A DNA stretch of 64,000 nt from an uncultured Verrucomicrobiota bacterium (GTDB lineage Bacteria; Verrucomicrobiota; Verrucomicrobiia; Limisphaerales; UBA9464), in contig CAIVQH010000020.1 of the NCBI GenBank assembly GCA_903907995.1, forward strand, positions 1 to 64,000. Direction: 5' to 3'. Shown here one piece after another: positions 8,187 to 17,766 of the stretch. The number at the start of each line of letters is the position of its first letter. Positions within the stretch are counted from its first letter, which is position 1. The notes beneath the pieces are model-generated. The model saw only the letters and a program-made list of their open reading frames with translations, did no database searches and was not told the DNA's origin. The position numbers and the translations under genes were made by a program.

Positions 8187-9125
8187 ATGGATGTTTCCGT
8201 CGTCATCGTCACGCGCAACACCCGCGCGCTCACACTCGCCGCCGTGTCCTCGGTGCTATCGGACCCCGATGGACTGCAAAAGGAGGTCATCGTGGTGGAC
8301 AACGGCTCGACCGACGGCACCGGCGAGCAGCTGGGGCGTGAATTCCCGACCGCCCGCCACCTTTACTCGGAGCGGAACCTCGGCTTCGGCCGCGCCAACA
8401 ATGCCGGGGTCAGGGAGGGCTCGGGGAGGTTTGTCCTGCTGCTCAATTCCGATGCGCGCCTCAAACCCGGCGCGCTCGCCCGGGCCGTCACGTGGATGCG
8501 CGCCCATCCCCGCTGCGGCATCGCCGGCGCTCAGCTCCTCAATCCCGACGGTTCGTGGCAGAACTCCATCGCCAACTATCCGACGCTGGCGACCGAACTG
8601 CTCAACAAATCGCTGCTGCGGCGGCTGTTCCCGGCAAAGTTTCCCGGCAAGGAAAACCGCTTCACGGAGCCGGTCGCGGTCGAGACGGTCATCGGGGCAT
8701 TCATGCTGATCCGGCGCGAGTGCTGGGAGCTGACGGGCGGCTTCGACGAGCGCTTCTTCTTCTTTTTCGAGGAGACCGACCTGTGCCTCCAGGCCGCCCG
8801 GCGGGGCTGGAGCGTGATGCATCTGCCCGGCGTCGAGACCTGGCATGAGCAGGGCGGCAGCGCAAAAAAGGTCTCGGCAGCCGCGCGGATCGAATACTGG
8901 CGCTCGCGTTACGCGTACTTCGCCAAGAACCACGGCCCGGCCACCGGTCTCATTCTCAGGCTCGGCCTGCTGTTGCGGCTGGGCGCGGACTGGCTGGCGA
9001 ACGGCACGGCCACCGCCATCACCCTCGGGCGGGCGGGGCGCGTACGGCAGCGCCTGGCCATCAGCTCGACGCTGTGGGTCTGGCATCTGCGCGGCTGTCC
9101 GGCCAGCATGGGGTTGCCACGATGA
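8187..9125 (+). CDS. Glycosyltransferase family 2, rhamnosyltransferase-like
   Basis: A 312-residue GT2 enzyme. Key segments are VSVVIVTRNTRALTL, VDNGSTDGT, NLGFGRANNAG and LLLNSDARL with the DxD-like motif, then GAFMLIRRECWE and FDERFFFFFEETDLCLQA, the pattern of WbbL/RfbF-type rhamnosyl or galactofuranosyl transferases. A hydrophobic segment near the C-terminus (about 255-285) suggests membrane attachment. Its stop overlaps the start of the next gene as ATGA, implying translational coupling. Confidence 0.88.
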   Translation: MDVSVVIVTRNTRALTLAAVSSVLSDPDGLQKEVIVVDNGSTDGTGEQLGREFPTARHLYSERNLGFGRANNAGVREGSGRFVLLLNSDARLKPGALARAVTWMRAHPRCGIAGAQLLNPDGSWQNSIANYPTLATELLNKSLLRRLFPAKFPGKENRFTEPVAVETVIGAFMLIRRECWELTGGFDERFFFFFEETDLCLQAARRGWSVMHLPGVETWHEQGGSAKKVSAAARIEYWRSRYAYFAKNHGPATGLILRLGLLLRLGADWLANGTATAITLGRAGRVRQRLAISSTLWVWHLRGCPASMGLPR

Positions 9126-10366
9126 CAGACCCGGTTGAAAAGCTTCGGTTGCTGACGCTCAATTCGCTCCTGAAGGGCGGGGGCGCGGACGACCAGTGCG
9201 TGAAACTGGTCCACGGCCTGCGCCAGCTCGGGGCCGAGGCCACCCTCGCCGGTCCGGCGGACCGGGAATATTCCCGCGTGGCCCGGTCCTTGGGCGTGCC
9301 CCTGTGCGGCACGCCGCCGGAAGGGCCGTTGAAGCTGCGCTTCATCTGGGCGGTGGCCCGCGAAGCGCGGCGGCAAAAGGTCCACATCCTCCATGGCCAC
9401 CAGGGACGCGATCTCTGGCCGACGATTCTGGCGGCCCGGCTTTCCGGGGTGCGCCCCCGGATTGTGCTCACGCGGCACATGGCCAAGAGTCCGAGTTCCT
9501 GGCCCAGCCGCCATTTTCTCCTGTCGCAGTGCGACGCGCTGATCGCCGTGTCCCGGTTCGTGGCCCATGTGTTGCGCGAGGGGGACCGGGATCCGGGTTC
9601 GCCCAATCCCGAACGGCACCACCGGCCGCCCCTCCGTGGCGACCTCAGCAAGATCCATGTCATCTACGGCGGCATTGACGTCGCGCGGTTCAACGTCCGC
9701 CCCGGCTCGGACATGGCGGTGGCCCGGCTGCGCGAGGAGTGGGGGCTGAAGGAAGGATGCCGGGCCTTCGCCATCATCGGCAGCATGGATTTTCCGCGCG
9801 GCAAGGGGCAGCGCGAATTCCTGCAGGCGGCCGCCCGGATCACGGCGCAGGCGCCCCAGGCCCGCTTCCTTCTGATCGGGCGGGGCAACATGGAATCACT
9901 GCTGCGTGAGGACATCGCCCGGCTCGGCCTGCAGGACGTCGCCCGCCTGACCGGCCATTGCCAGGACATGCCGGCGGTGATGAACGCGATCGACTGCATG
10001 GTCCACAGCCAGGTCGGCACCGAAGCGCTGCCCGGCGTGGTCCTCGAGGCGCACGCCTGCGGCCGGCCGGTGATCGCTTCGGATCTGGATGGCATCCCCG
10101 AAGCGTTCGCGGCCGGCGACCTGGGCCGTCTCGTCCGCCCCGAGTCCGTCGAGGAACTCGCCGGGGCCATGCTGACGGAGGCGAAACGGGGCCCGCTTTC
10201 CGAAACCGAACGCCACCTCTGCCACGACCGGGTCGCGCGCTCGTTCTCCCTCGAAAGGTCCGCGCGCGCACACCTGGAATTCCTGGGCGGAATGATCCCG
10301 GCCCGGAACATGGCGGACCGGCCCGCCCGCTTCACGGCCAAGGCGAAATCACGCGAATCGCCTTGA
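9122..10366 (+). CDS. Glycosyltransferase family 4
   Basis: A 414-residue GT-B glycosyltransferase. The N-terminal half has the KGGGADDQCVKLVHGL acceptor-side loop. The C-terminal half has VIYGGIDVARF, IGSMDFPRGKGQREFL, FLLIGRGN and the nucleotide-sugar site EALPGVVLEAHACGRPVIASD, including the EX7E-like arrangement. I use ATG 9122, which overlaps the previous stop by 4 bases, rather than the in-frame start at 9074. An insertion of about 25 residues rich in Arg, Pro and His (LREGDRDPGSPNPERHHRPP, about 160-182) interrupts the usual fold before VIYGG and looks like a surface loop. Confidence 0.9.
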   Translation: MTDPVEKLRLLTLNSLLKGGGADDQCVKLVHGLRQLGAEATLAGPADREYSRVARSLGVPLCGTPPEGPLKLRFIWAVAREARRQKVHILHGHQGRDLWPTILAARLSGVRPRIVLTRHMAKSPSSWPSRHFLLSQCDALIAVSRFVAHVLREGDRDPGSPNPERHHRPPLRGDLSKIHVIYGGIDVARFNVRPGSDMAVARLREEWGLKEGCRAFAIIGSMDFPRGKGQREFLQAAARITAQAPQARFLLIGRGNMESLLREDIARLGLQDVARLTGHCQDMPAVMNAIDCMVHSQVGTEALPGVVLEAHACGRPVIASDLDGIPEAFAAGDLGRLVRPESVEELAGAMLTEAKRGPLSETERHLCHDRVARSFSLERSARAHLEFLGGMIPARNMADRPARFTAKAKSRESP

Positions 10367-10405
10367 GCCTGGTCCCAGGCAAACATTCGGCCCCACCCTC
10401 CCTTC

Positions 10406-11611
10406 ATGAGTTCCCCTTTGCGCGTACTGTATCTCGGCACCTCATTCCCGCCCGGTCACGTGGACCTGCATCCGGGGATAAACCCTGCCGGACACACCTT
10501 CGAGGTGGGAATGCTCGAGGAACTGTCGCGGCTGTGTGATCTGAGATCGGTGACCACGCTTCCGGTCAGGCTTGCAGAAAGGGCGGCTTCCTCCCCTCCG
10601 AATGCCTCCCGGGGATGGCCCCATGACCTCGTGCTGCTCGATGCGCCTCCCCACCTGCTGAATCGCTGGCGTTCCATCCGCCAGCTGCGCCGTTGGCTGG
10701 AGCAGCAGATCCGGACCGGCTGGCGGCCGGACGTGGTGATGGTGTACAACACGATGCCGATCCACAATGCGTTCGTGCGGGGGAGGCGGGACACGCAGGG
10801 GCCAGCCCGCGTCCTGCTCATGCTGGACAGCCCGCGACTGGGACAGCGTCAGTCGCTTTCCAAACGCGTCCGGACGCGGCTGACGCCGTACCGCCATTCC
10901 GAGGATGAGATGCTCACGTCATTTGAGGGCTGCATCGGGCTCAGCCGGGAGATGGAGCGCCACTTCACGCCGAAAAGGATCCCGTTCCTGTGGATGCCCG
11001 GCGGCTGTTCCCTCTCCCGCGCGGCCCTGGCCCAAGAACCCGTCCTGACCGAAGATCACAAGCGGTCGCTTCGCTTCGGCTACTTCGGCTCCCTGGGACC
11101 CCATGCCGGCGCGGTGGAACTGGCCAGGATTTTCGCCGGCCTGGATTCGCCGCATGAGCTGGTGCTTTGCGGCTACGGGAAACAGGCCGCCGAACTGCGC
11201 GAACTGGCCCGGCGGCATTCGCGAATCCGTTTCGACGGCTGGCTGGAGACGGCGGCCGACACGATGCGCTTCGGTTCCGGCTGCGACGTGCTGGTGAGCC
11301 CCCGGCCGCCCGGCTACGGAAACGAGCACAACTTCCCCTCCAAACTTTTTGACTACGCCCTCTGCGGGCGTGCCGTTGTCTCCACTCGTCTCTCGGGCGC
11401 GGACACGGTTCTCGGACCCGAGGCCTTCCTCGTGGAGGCCGGGAACTTCAGGGAAAGCCTCCTCGCCGCCCTGCGCGCCGCCGGGGCCTGTTCACCGGCG
11501 GAACTGCTCCGCCGCGGCCGGGCCATCCGTTCACAGGTCATGGCACATTACTCCTGGAACATCCAGGCGGCGCGGATCGCGGGGTTTCTGACGCAAATCG
11601 CCGGCCGTTGA
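10406..11611 (+). CDS. GT-B glycosyltransferase
   Basis: A 401-residue protein with the C-terminal GT4-type half clear: GYFGSLGPHAGAVELARIF, LVLCGYGKQAAELREL, FDGWLETAADTMRFG, SPRPPGYGNEHNFPSKLFDY (acidic/basic donor site) and GRAVVSTRLSG. The N-terminal half is diverged, beginning VLYLGTSFPPG. It follows the GT4 gene by 39 bases. Probably adds one residue of the repeating unit; donor and linkage cannot be read from the sequence. Confidence 0.84.
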   Translation: MSSPLRVLYLGTSFPPGHVDLHPGINPAGHTFEVGMLEELSRLCDLRSVTTLPVRLAERAASSPPNASRGWPHDLVLLDAPPHLLNRWRSIRQLRRWLEQQIRTGWRPDVVMVYNTMPIHNAFVRGRRDTQGPARVLLMLDSPRLGQRQSLSKRVRTRLTPYRHSEDEMLTSFEGCIGLSREMERHFTPKRIPFLWMPGGCSLSRAALAQEPVLTEDHKRSLRFGYFGSLGPHAGAVELARIFAGLDSPHELVLCGYGKQAAELRELARRHSRIRFDGWLETAADTMRFGSGCDVLVSPRPPGYGNEHNFPSKLFDYALCGRAVVSTRLSGADTVLGPEAFLVEAGNFRESLLAALRAAGACSPAELLRRGRAIRSQVMAHYSWNIQAARIAGFLTQIAGR

Positions 11612-11696
11612 TCCGCTTTCGCCCGGCCGGCGGAGGCGGGACGAAACATCGTCGCCGGATGGCTTGCCTGCCCCGTCTCCCTGTCATTAAAATCGC

Positions 11697-12410
11697 ATGG
11701 AATTGATCTCGTCCTCGTCCCAGTTCGGTGAAGATGTGCTTCTTTGGGAGCACTTTGAGCACGCACCTCACGGATATTTCGTCGAAGTGGGCGCCAACCA
11801 TCCAACCAAGTTCAGCCAGACCTGGTTCTTTGAGCAGCAGGGCTGGAAGGGGCTCCTGGTCGAGCCCCTGGCGGCCAAGTGCGGCTTGTTGCGGGCCGGC
11901 CGGCCGGGCAGCCGCGTGATCCAGGCGGCGGTCGGGGCGCCGGACCAGCGCGGCCGGGCCCGCTTCCACATGGCGGCGGACGATGACATGTATTCCGGTC
12001 TGGCCGTCCCTCCCACCGGAACAATCCTCACCGAGGAAGTCGAGATCCTCACCCTCGACGACATCCTGGATTCGGAAGGGTCGCCGCGCATCGATCTGCT
12101 CTCCATCGATGTCGAAGGCCATGAACCCTCCGTCCTCGCGGGCTTCGACATCGCCCGCCACCGGCCGCGGATGGTCCTGCTTGAGGACCATCTGGAGTCC
12201 CTGGTCGTTCACCGTTGGATGACGGCGCATGCCTATCGCCTGGTGAAGCGCACCGGCTGCAACAGCTGGTATGTGCCCGGGGATGCGCAGTTCACGGGCG
12301 CCTCCCTCTGGGAGCGGCTCTCGCTCTGGAAGGAGATCCGGCTCGACACTCCGATCCGTATCCGGCGGCGCCGGCGCCAGCGCCGGAAGTCCAACGCCGC
12401 CCCGACATGA
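11697..12410 (+). CDS. FkbM family methyltransferase, first of tandem pair
   Basis: A 237-residue FkbM-type SAM methyltransferase. FVEVGANHPTKFSQTWFFE is the SAM site, followed by GLLVEPLAAKC and, at about residues 125-150, IDLLSIDVEGHEPSVLAGFD, the family's conserved core. The C-terminal tail is strongly basic (IRIRRRRRQRRKS). Such enzymes O-methylate sugars or other hydroxyls in surface glycans. It overlaps the next FkbM gene by 4 bases (ATGA). Confidence 0.87.
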   Translation: MELISSSSQFGEDVLLWEHFEHAPHGYFVEVGANHPTKFSQTWFFEQQGWKGLLVEPLAAKCGLLRAGRPGSRVIQAAVGAPDQRGRARFHMAADDDMYSGLAVPPTGTILTEEVEILTLDDILDSEGSPRIDLLSIDVEGHEPSVLAGFDIARHRPRMVLLEDHLESLVVHRWMTAHAYRLVKRTGCNSWYVPGDAQFTGASLWERLSLWKEIRLDTPIRIRRRRRQRRKSNAAPT

Positions 12411-13144
12411 TACGCGAAAACCCGCCCTTCCGTCGCCGGCTCAAGGCGGCCGGCCGGCTTGCCTGGCACCGCCTTGCGGGCGCTCCGATCAGGGGCCTGT
12501 TCGGCCTGCCCTGGAGCCTCCTCCGCCACGTTGACCGCCGCACTCCGGTCACCGTGGTGGACGTCGGTGCGCATGATGGTGACTTCACCGGCCGCCTTTC
12601 CATCTGGTGTCCGGTCACCGCCGCCATCCTGGCCGAGCCGCTGCCGGGAAAGTCGGCGGCCCTGCGGCAGCGTTTCCCCATGCCGGAAGCCCACATCTTC
12701 GTCGGCGCGCTGGGTGACACCGACGGGACGGCCACCTTCCGGGTCAACGCGCTCGAATCCACCTCTTCGCTGCTGCGCGCCGACCGGAAGCAGGCTGACA
12801 TGGCGGCCCTTCCCCTGGGCGAGGAGGTGGCGATTCCGGTGCGCATCCGCCGCCTGGATGACGTGTTTCTCGAGTCGGGCCTGGACGATGTCGGCATCCT
12901 CAAAATCGACGTGCAGGGTGCCGAACACATGGTGCTCCGGGGGGCGGCCAGGACCCTGGCCAAAACCCGGCTCGCCTGGATCGAATGCTCGGTCCGGCCC
13001 CTCTACGAGGGTTCGGCCGCCTTGTCCGAGGTCATCGAAATCATGAACGGGGCGGGCTTCGGCCTGCACGGCTGGGAGGAGGGCATGCGGGGCGCGAACG
13101 GCGAACTGCTGCAGGTGGACGCCCTGTTCCTTCGCCGTTCCTGA
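12407..13144 (+). CDS. FkbM family methyltransferase, second of tandem pair
   Basis: A 245-residue FkbM protein. The motifs are VVDVGAHDGDFTGRL, ILAEPLPGK, ALESTSSLL and ILKIDVQGAEHMVLRGA. I start at ATG 12407 (MIRENPPFRR), which overlaps the previous stop codon; the longer open frame upstream is out-of-frame sequence of that gene. The two FkbM proteins are only distantly alike, so this is not a recent duplication. They probably methylate different positions or different residues of the polysaccharide. Confidence 0.87.
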   Translation: MIRENPPFRRRLKAAGRLAWHRLAGAPIRGLFGLPWSLLRHVDRRTPVTVVDVGAHDGDFTGRLSIWCPVTAAILAEPLPGKSAALRQRFPMPEAHIFVGALGDTDGTATFRVNALESTSSLLRADRKQADMAALPLGEEVAIPVRIRRLDDVFLESGLDDVGILKIDVQGAEHMVLRGAARTLAKTRLAWIECSVRPLYEGSAALSEVIEIMNGAGFGLHGWEEGMRGANGELLQVDALFLRRS

Positions 13145-13199
13145 CGTCTGGAAAAATCGGCTCGCGTTTCGTTTCCCGGGAAAGGGATGTTTACGGTGC

Positions 13200-15035
13200 A
13201 TGTTTGATTTCCTCGCGAACCTCTGGCAGCTGGTCCGTCCCTACAAAACGCGCCTGCTGCTCGGCGTTTTCTTCGGCATCGTCGCGGGGCTCACCGCCCC
13301 GCTGCTGATGATGACGGTCAAGCTGGCGATCAACCTGCTTTTTCCCGATGCGGGGGGCGCCAGCCTGGCCCGGGAGCTCGCGTCGGCCCCGGCCTGGCTG
13401 CGCGACTATGCCGCGCAGCTGGAGGCGTCCGTGCCGCGGGGCACCCGGTCTCCGGCGGCCCTGCTGGCCATCTGCGCGATCCCGCTGGTGATGTTCATAC
13501 GGGGTGCGGCCGGCTACCTGAACCTCTACTGCCTGCACTGGGCCTCGCTCCGCGGGATCAACGATCTCCGCATCCGGCTCTTCGGCCACCTGGAACGGCT
13601 CTCGTCCGACTTCCACAACCGCAACAGCACCGGCGAGCTCATCTCCCGGATCTACAACGACACGCTTCAGCTCCACGCCACCCTGACCGGCCCGGTCAGC
13701 ACGATCGTCGCCGCGCCCATCAGCATCATTTCGCTGGCGGCCTGGCTGCTCGCCCAGGAGCCGCGCCTGACCCTGGTTTCCCTCACCGTCCTCCCGCTCT
13801 GTGTCGTGCCCATCAGCATCTACGGACGAAAGCTCCGCCGGGCCAGTGAAGGCCTGCAGAACGAGGCCGCCGGGCTGACCAACCTCATTCATGAGGCCTT
13901 CAGCGCCATCCGCGTGGTGAAGGCCTACAACCTGGAGGACACCATGCTGGGCCGCTTCGCGGCCGCCGGCCGCCGGTTCTCCGACCATGGCATGCGGGCG
14001 ATCCGTTCGCTGGAGCTGCCGGGGCCCATGATCGAGTTCTGCGGCGCGATCGGGGTCGCCCTCATTTTCGCCACCATCGCCCAGCGTCCCGGCAGCCCGA
14101 TGAAGTCCGGGGACTTCTTCTCGTTCATCGGCGCGCTCTTCCTCCTCTACCAGCCCATCAAGCAGCTCTCGCGGCTCCACGGCGAGCTCCAGCGCGCCAA
14201 GGCCGCGAGCGATCGGGTGTTCCAGATGCTGGAGCTGACCCCTTCCGTCGCGGATCCCGCCTCCCCGGCGCCGTTCCGGGCCGCCGGCGCGGATATCGTC
14301 TTCGATCACGTCGGCTTCAGCTACGGCGAAAAGTCGGCCCTGGTGGACTTCAACCTCACGATCAGGGCCGGCCAGGTCGTGGCGCTGGTGGGCCAGAGCG
14401 GTTCGGGGAAGACGACCGTCACCAACCTGCTGCTGCGGTTCATCGATCCGGCCAGCGGGGCCATCCGCATCGGCGGGGTGGATGTCCGCGAAGTGGGGCA
14501 GCACGACCTGCGGTCCCAGATCGCGATCGTCACGCAGGATGTGGTGCTCTTCAACGAGACCATCCGTCAGAATATCGGCTACGGCCGGACCGGGGCCACG
14601 GCCGCCGAGATCGAGCAGGCCGCGCGGCAGGCGCACGCGCACCAGTTCATCCTCGAGAAACCGGAAGGGTACGACACCGTGGTTGGTGAAAAGGGCGTCA
14701 CCCTGTCCGGCGGCCAGCGCCAGCGCATCGCGATCGCCCGGGCGATCCTGCGCAACGCGCCGATCCTGGTGCTGGACGAGGCCACCAGCGCGCTCGACAA
14801 CGAGTCGGAACGGGCCGTCCAGGAGGCCTTCGACCGCCTCATGCAGGGGCGCACCACCCTGTGCATCGCCCACCGGCTCTCCACCATCCAGCACGCGGAC
14901 GTCATCGTCGTGATGGACCAGGGACGCATTGTCGAGACCGGCCGTCACGCCGAGCTGCTGGCCCGCAACGGCATCTACCGGAAGCTGCACGATCTCTCGT
15001 TCCAAACCGCCGAAGGCCGGGTTTTCACCGGATGA
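13200..15035 (+). CDS. ABC transporter, MsbA-like lipid/polysaccharide flippase
   Basis: A 611-residue half-transporter with an N-terminal six-helix membrane domain (about residues 15-335) fused to an ATPase (about 360-600). The ATPase has Walker A GQSGSGKTT, the signature LSGGQRQR, Walker B ILVLDEATSALD and a switch histidine in CIAHRLST. The conserved HNRNSTGELISRIYNDT loop of the membrane domain is present. The family exports lipid A-core or lipid-linked oligosaccharides across the inner membrane as homodimers. It closes the rightward glycosyltransferase series, suggesting it moves the product. A housekeeping MsbA elsewhere is not excluded. Confidence 0.9.
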   Translation: MFDFLANLWQLVRPYKTRLLLGVFFGIVAGLTAPLLMMTVKLAINLLFPDAGGASLARELASAPAWLRDYAAQLEASVPRGTRSPAALLAICAIPLVMFIRGAAGYLNLYCLHWASLRGINDLRIRLFGHLERLSSDFHNRNSTGELISRIYNDTLQLHATLTGPVSTIVAAPISIISLAAWLLAQEPRLTLVSLTVLPLCVVPISIYGRKLRRASEGLQNEAAGLTNLIHEAFSAIRVVKAYNLEDTMLGRFAAAGRRFSDHGMRAIRSLELPGPMIEFCGAIGVALIFATIAQRPGSPMKSGDFFSFIGALFLLYQPIKQLSRLHGELQRAKAASDRVFQMLELTPSVADPASPAPFRAAGADIVFDHVGFSYGEKSALVDFNLTIRAGQVVALVGQSGSGKTTVTNLLLRFIDPASGAIRIGGVDVREVGQHDLRSQIAIVTQDVVLFNETIRQNIGYGRTGATAAEIEQAARQAHAHQFILEKPEGYDTVVGEKGVTLSGGQRQRIAIARAILRNAPILVLDEATSALDNESERAVQEAFDRLMQGRTTLCIAHRLSTIQHADVIVVMDQGRIVETGRHAELLARNGIYRKLHDLSFQTAEGRVFTG

Positions 15036-15172
15036 TTCGGGCCGTTGCGCCGCACGTTGTGACTCCCCGGCCACGGCTCCGGCAAAGCCTCCCGCAAGCG
15101 TGCGAGGCGGTTATGCAATCCGGCGATTACGGGCCTGGACGGGCCGGCAGGCTGCTCCGTCCGGTCCCGTCC

Positions 15173-16111
15173 TCAGCGCGGCGGCGGGCCGGTGCCCAGC
15201 ACCTTGCCATTGAGGAAGCGGACGCCCACCTCCGGGTAGAAGTGGATCGGATCAGTCCTATAAAAATTGGTCCGGGCCGAGAACGGACTGCTGGTCAGGT
15301 CGATGACGTCGGGAAAAAGCGTGCGCACCGCCTTTACGGCCGAGTTCCATTCGGTCCCGGTCGTGCCTTCGGACAGGGCGGGCAGGAGGTCTTCGTTGAG
15401 GGGGCTTTGAAAGACCGTCAGGACCGCGCCCCTTTGCCGTACCAGCGCCGCGATCGCCTGCAGTTCCGCGAGACGGCGCCGTTCAAACCGGAAGGTCGCC
15501 AGCCGTTCCCGCTGCGCCCTTAGCTGGCTGTCCAGCCACGCCGGATCGTCCACATCCCGCTGCCGCTTCCATTCGCTGGCGTCGGCCGTCCCGTCGGCCA
15601 GGAAGCTCTGGGGCCGGCCTGCCAGGCCGCTGGTGACGGTCTTGAGGGAATACTCCAGCGCCTTGAGGCTGGCCAGATAGCCGCCCAGCACCCGCAGGGA
15701 TGGCGCAGCGAAAGCGTCGCCGGGAACCCGGTTCGACTCGGCACCGAGCAGGTAGTTGTCGAGATCCAGGACGACTCGCCGCTGCCCGTGAAGCCGGCGC
15801 TCCAGGAACTGGCGGATCTCCTCCAGGGTTGCGCCCTCAAAGGCCGCGTTGAAAAACTTTCCGCCATCGAGGGAGCTTGCGGGGATCTGGGCCATCCGGC
15901 TGTTGCCGAGCAGCAGCGTATCGTGCGGGAAGCGCGATGCCTCGGTCAGCTTGAATTCGCGCGCGGCAGAAATGAAGACACCAAGCCGGTTCAGTCCAAA
16001 ACGGTCCCACGGATCCACGGCCAGGTTGACCAGCACGACGGACGCGACCAGTCCCAGCGCCAAAGCACCGAAGCGGCGCAGAAATTTCCGGCTTTCCTGA
16101 TTGGAATTCAT
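15173..16111 (-). CDS. SGNH-hydrolase-like membrane-anchored protein, MBOAT partner
   Basis: A 312-residue protein with one N-terminal membrane helix (about residues 14-33). It has the SGNH-type block I LLLGNSRMAQIP, with Ser in a GNSR context, and a C-terminal DPIHFYPEVGVRF with the Asp-x-x-His pair. It resembles the AlgJ/AlgX/DltD-like proteins that take an acyl group from an MBOAT protein and place it on an extracellular polymer. Start ATG 16111 lies 5 bases after the MBOAT stop. The pair probably O-acetylates the polysaccharide. Family assignment is by motif, not overall similarity. Confidence 0.72.
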   Translation of the reverse strand: MNSNQESRKFLRRFGALALGLVASVVLVNLAVDPWDRFGLNRLGVFISAAREFKLTEASRFPHDTLLLGNSRMAQIPASSLDGGKFFNAAFEGATLEEIRQFLERRLHGQRRVVLDLDNYLLGAESNRVPGDAFAAPSLRVLGGYLASLKALEYSLKTVTSGLAGRPQSFLADGTADASEWKRQRDVDDPAWLDSQLRAQRERLATFRFERRRLAELQAIAALVRQRGAVLTVFQSPLNEDLLPALSEGTTGTEWNSAVKAVRTLFPDVIDLTSSPFSARTNFYRTDPIHFYPEVGVRFLNGKVLGTGPPPR

Positions 16112-16116
16112 CGGGT

Positions 16117-17571
16117 TCAGAACTGCCAATAGAGAAACTCGCCGGCCTTGGACAGGCTCAGCACGCAGGCGGCGAAGAGCGCCGCGAGCGCGGCAGCCCA
16201 GACGGAGTCGGGCCGCCACTCCGGCCGCAGCCACCAGACCGGCGACGGGATTTCAGCCCTTTCGCGAAAGACAATCTGCTGCGAATTCGGCAGCCAGCGC
16301 ATGGCCGCGATTAAGAGCGCGGCGTAGATCCAATAGCGGGGCTTCACCAGAGAAGGCCCGCCGGGGCCGACACCGAAGTCCAGCAGCTTGGCGTAAAGCC
16401 GGCCGGCTGCGGCCAGGCTTTCCGCACGGAAAAGCGCCCAGGCCAACATCACAAAGACGAAAGTGCCGAGCCAGCCGAACCACGCCGGCAGCCGGACCTT
16501 TTCCCCTGCCTGCTTCCGCCACAGGCGGTTGGCGACCAGCGCCAGACCATGCACCGCGCCCCAGAGCACGAAAGTCCATCTCGCCCCGTGCCAGAGGCCT
16601 GCGATGGTCATGACGAGAGCGAGGTTGAAACAGGTCCGGAACATCCCGCCGCGGCTGCCGCCGAACGGGATGTAGAGGTAGTCGCGGATGAAGTTGGAAA
16701 GCGTGATGTGCCAGCGCCGCCAGAAGTCAGCCGGTGACGAGGCGGCGTAGGGGGAGTTGAAGTTGAAGGGCAACCTCACCCCGAACATTCGCCCGAGGCC
16801 GATGGCCATGTCGGAATATCCCGAGAAGTCGAAATAGAGCTGGAAAGCATAGAGGAGCAGGCCCAGCCAGGCATCCCCACAAGAAAGCTCCTTGCCGGCC
16901 GCCACGGCCGAGAAGACGTGACCCACCGGGGCGGACAGGCTGTCGGCTACAAGCACTTTCTTCGCCAGACCGAGTGTGAAGAGCGCCACGCCTTGGGCCA
17001 GCGTTCCGGCATCGCAGCCACGATTCTCCTGCCGTTGAAACTGGGGAATCAGCTCTGAGTGGTGAACGATGGGCCCGGCGACAAGCTGCGGGAAAAAGCT
17101 GACGAACAGGCAGTAGTCGGCGAAGGAGCAGCCGCGCGTCAGGCCACGATAGGAATCCACCAGAAACCCGACCTTCTGAAAGGTGTAAAACGAGATGCCA
17201 AGGGGCAGGACCACCCTCAGCAGAGGCCAGTCCGTGCCGAACACGGCATTGGCGTTGGCCACGAAGAAGTCGGCATACTTGAAATACCCCAGCACACCCA
17301 GGTTCACGGCCAGTCCGAATGCAAGCAGCAGCTTCCGTAACCCCGGGGCCGTGGATTCGCGGGCAACCAGACGGCCAAAGCCGAAGTTAAAGGCCATCGA
17401 ACCCATCAGGAGCGGCAGAAACTGCGGGCCACCCAGGCCATAGAATGACAGGGAGGCCAACAGGAGGAGGAACTTTCCCGCATTGGCACCCACCTTCCGC
17501 GCCGTCAGGTGCCAGAGCACCAGGATGACGGGCAGAAACAGGAAGATGAACTCATAGGAGTTAAACAGCAC
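16117..17571 (-). CDS. MBOAT family O-acyltransferase
   Basis: A 484-residue polytopic membrane protein of the AlgI/DltB/PatA type. It starts with FNSYEFIFLFLPVILVLW, has PLGISFYTFQKVGFLVD, then FDFSGYSDMAIGLGRMFG and FWRRWHITLSNFIRDYLYIPFGG, and ends the core with AGLWHGARWTFVLWG carrying the putative catalytic histidine. I choose the GTG at 17571, because this family commonly begins M-x-F-N-S; an in-frame ATG at 17670 would add 33 unsupported residues. It moves an acyl group from a cytoplasmic donor across the membrane for its SGNH partner just downstream. Confidence 0.9.
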   Translation of the reverse strand: MLFNSYEFIFLFLPVILVLWHLTARKVGANAGKFLLLLASLSFYGLGGPQFLPLLMGSMAFNFGFGRLVARESTAPGLRKLLLAFGLAVNLGVLGYFKYADFFVANANAVFGTDWPLLRVVLPLGISFYTFQKVGFLVDSYRGLTRGCSFADYCLFVSFFPQLVAGPIVHHSELIPQFQRQENRGCDAGTLAQGVALFTLGLAKKVLVADSLSAPVGHVFSAVAAGKELSCGDAWLGLLLYAFQLYFDFSGYSDMAIGLGRMFGVRLPFNFNSPYAASSPADFWRRWHITLSNFIRDYLYIPFGGSRGGMFRTCFNLALVMTIAGLWHGARWTFVLWGAVHGLALVANRLWRKQAGEKVRLPAWFGWLGTFVFVMLAWALFRAESLAAAGRLYAKLLDFGVGPGGPSLVKPRYWIYAALLIAAMRWLPNSQQIVFRERAEIPSPVWWLRPEWRPDSVWAAALAALFAACVLSLSKAGEFLYWQF

Positions 17572-17766
17572 CGGGCGGAAGCTTGGGGTTGCCGGAACGC
17601 CGGACTCAATTTCATTCCCTCCGTCGCGGAGCCCCGGCCGTTGCCCGATTTGGCACAGGGTACTTGCCATCGGCCGACAAGTTCCTAGAAAATGGGCGAC
17701 CGGCGGCGGCCCTTCACACGATGAAAAAAATCCCCTCCCAAACTGCCCCGGCCTAAATTCCGACCG
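17572..17766. promoter_or_regulatory. Divergent intergenic region
   Basis: 195 bases separate the leftward MBOAT start from the rightward deacetylase start, so both promoters should lie here. An A-rich patch at 17721-17737 (GATGAAAAAAATCCCCT) lies about 30 bases before the deacetylase start. I cannot assign -35 and -10 boxes with confidence. Confidence 0.4.

Noticed and set aside
13191-15074. A 627-codon frame antisense to the ABC flippase
   Set aside because: A mirror of strong coding bias in GC-rich DNA: rich in Arg, Gly, His and Asp, no domain, and the sense strand has all ABC motifs.
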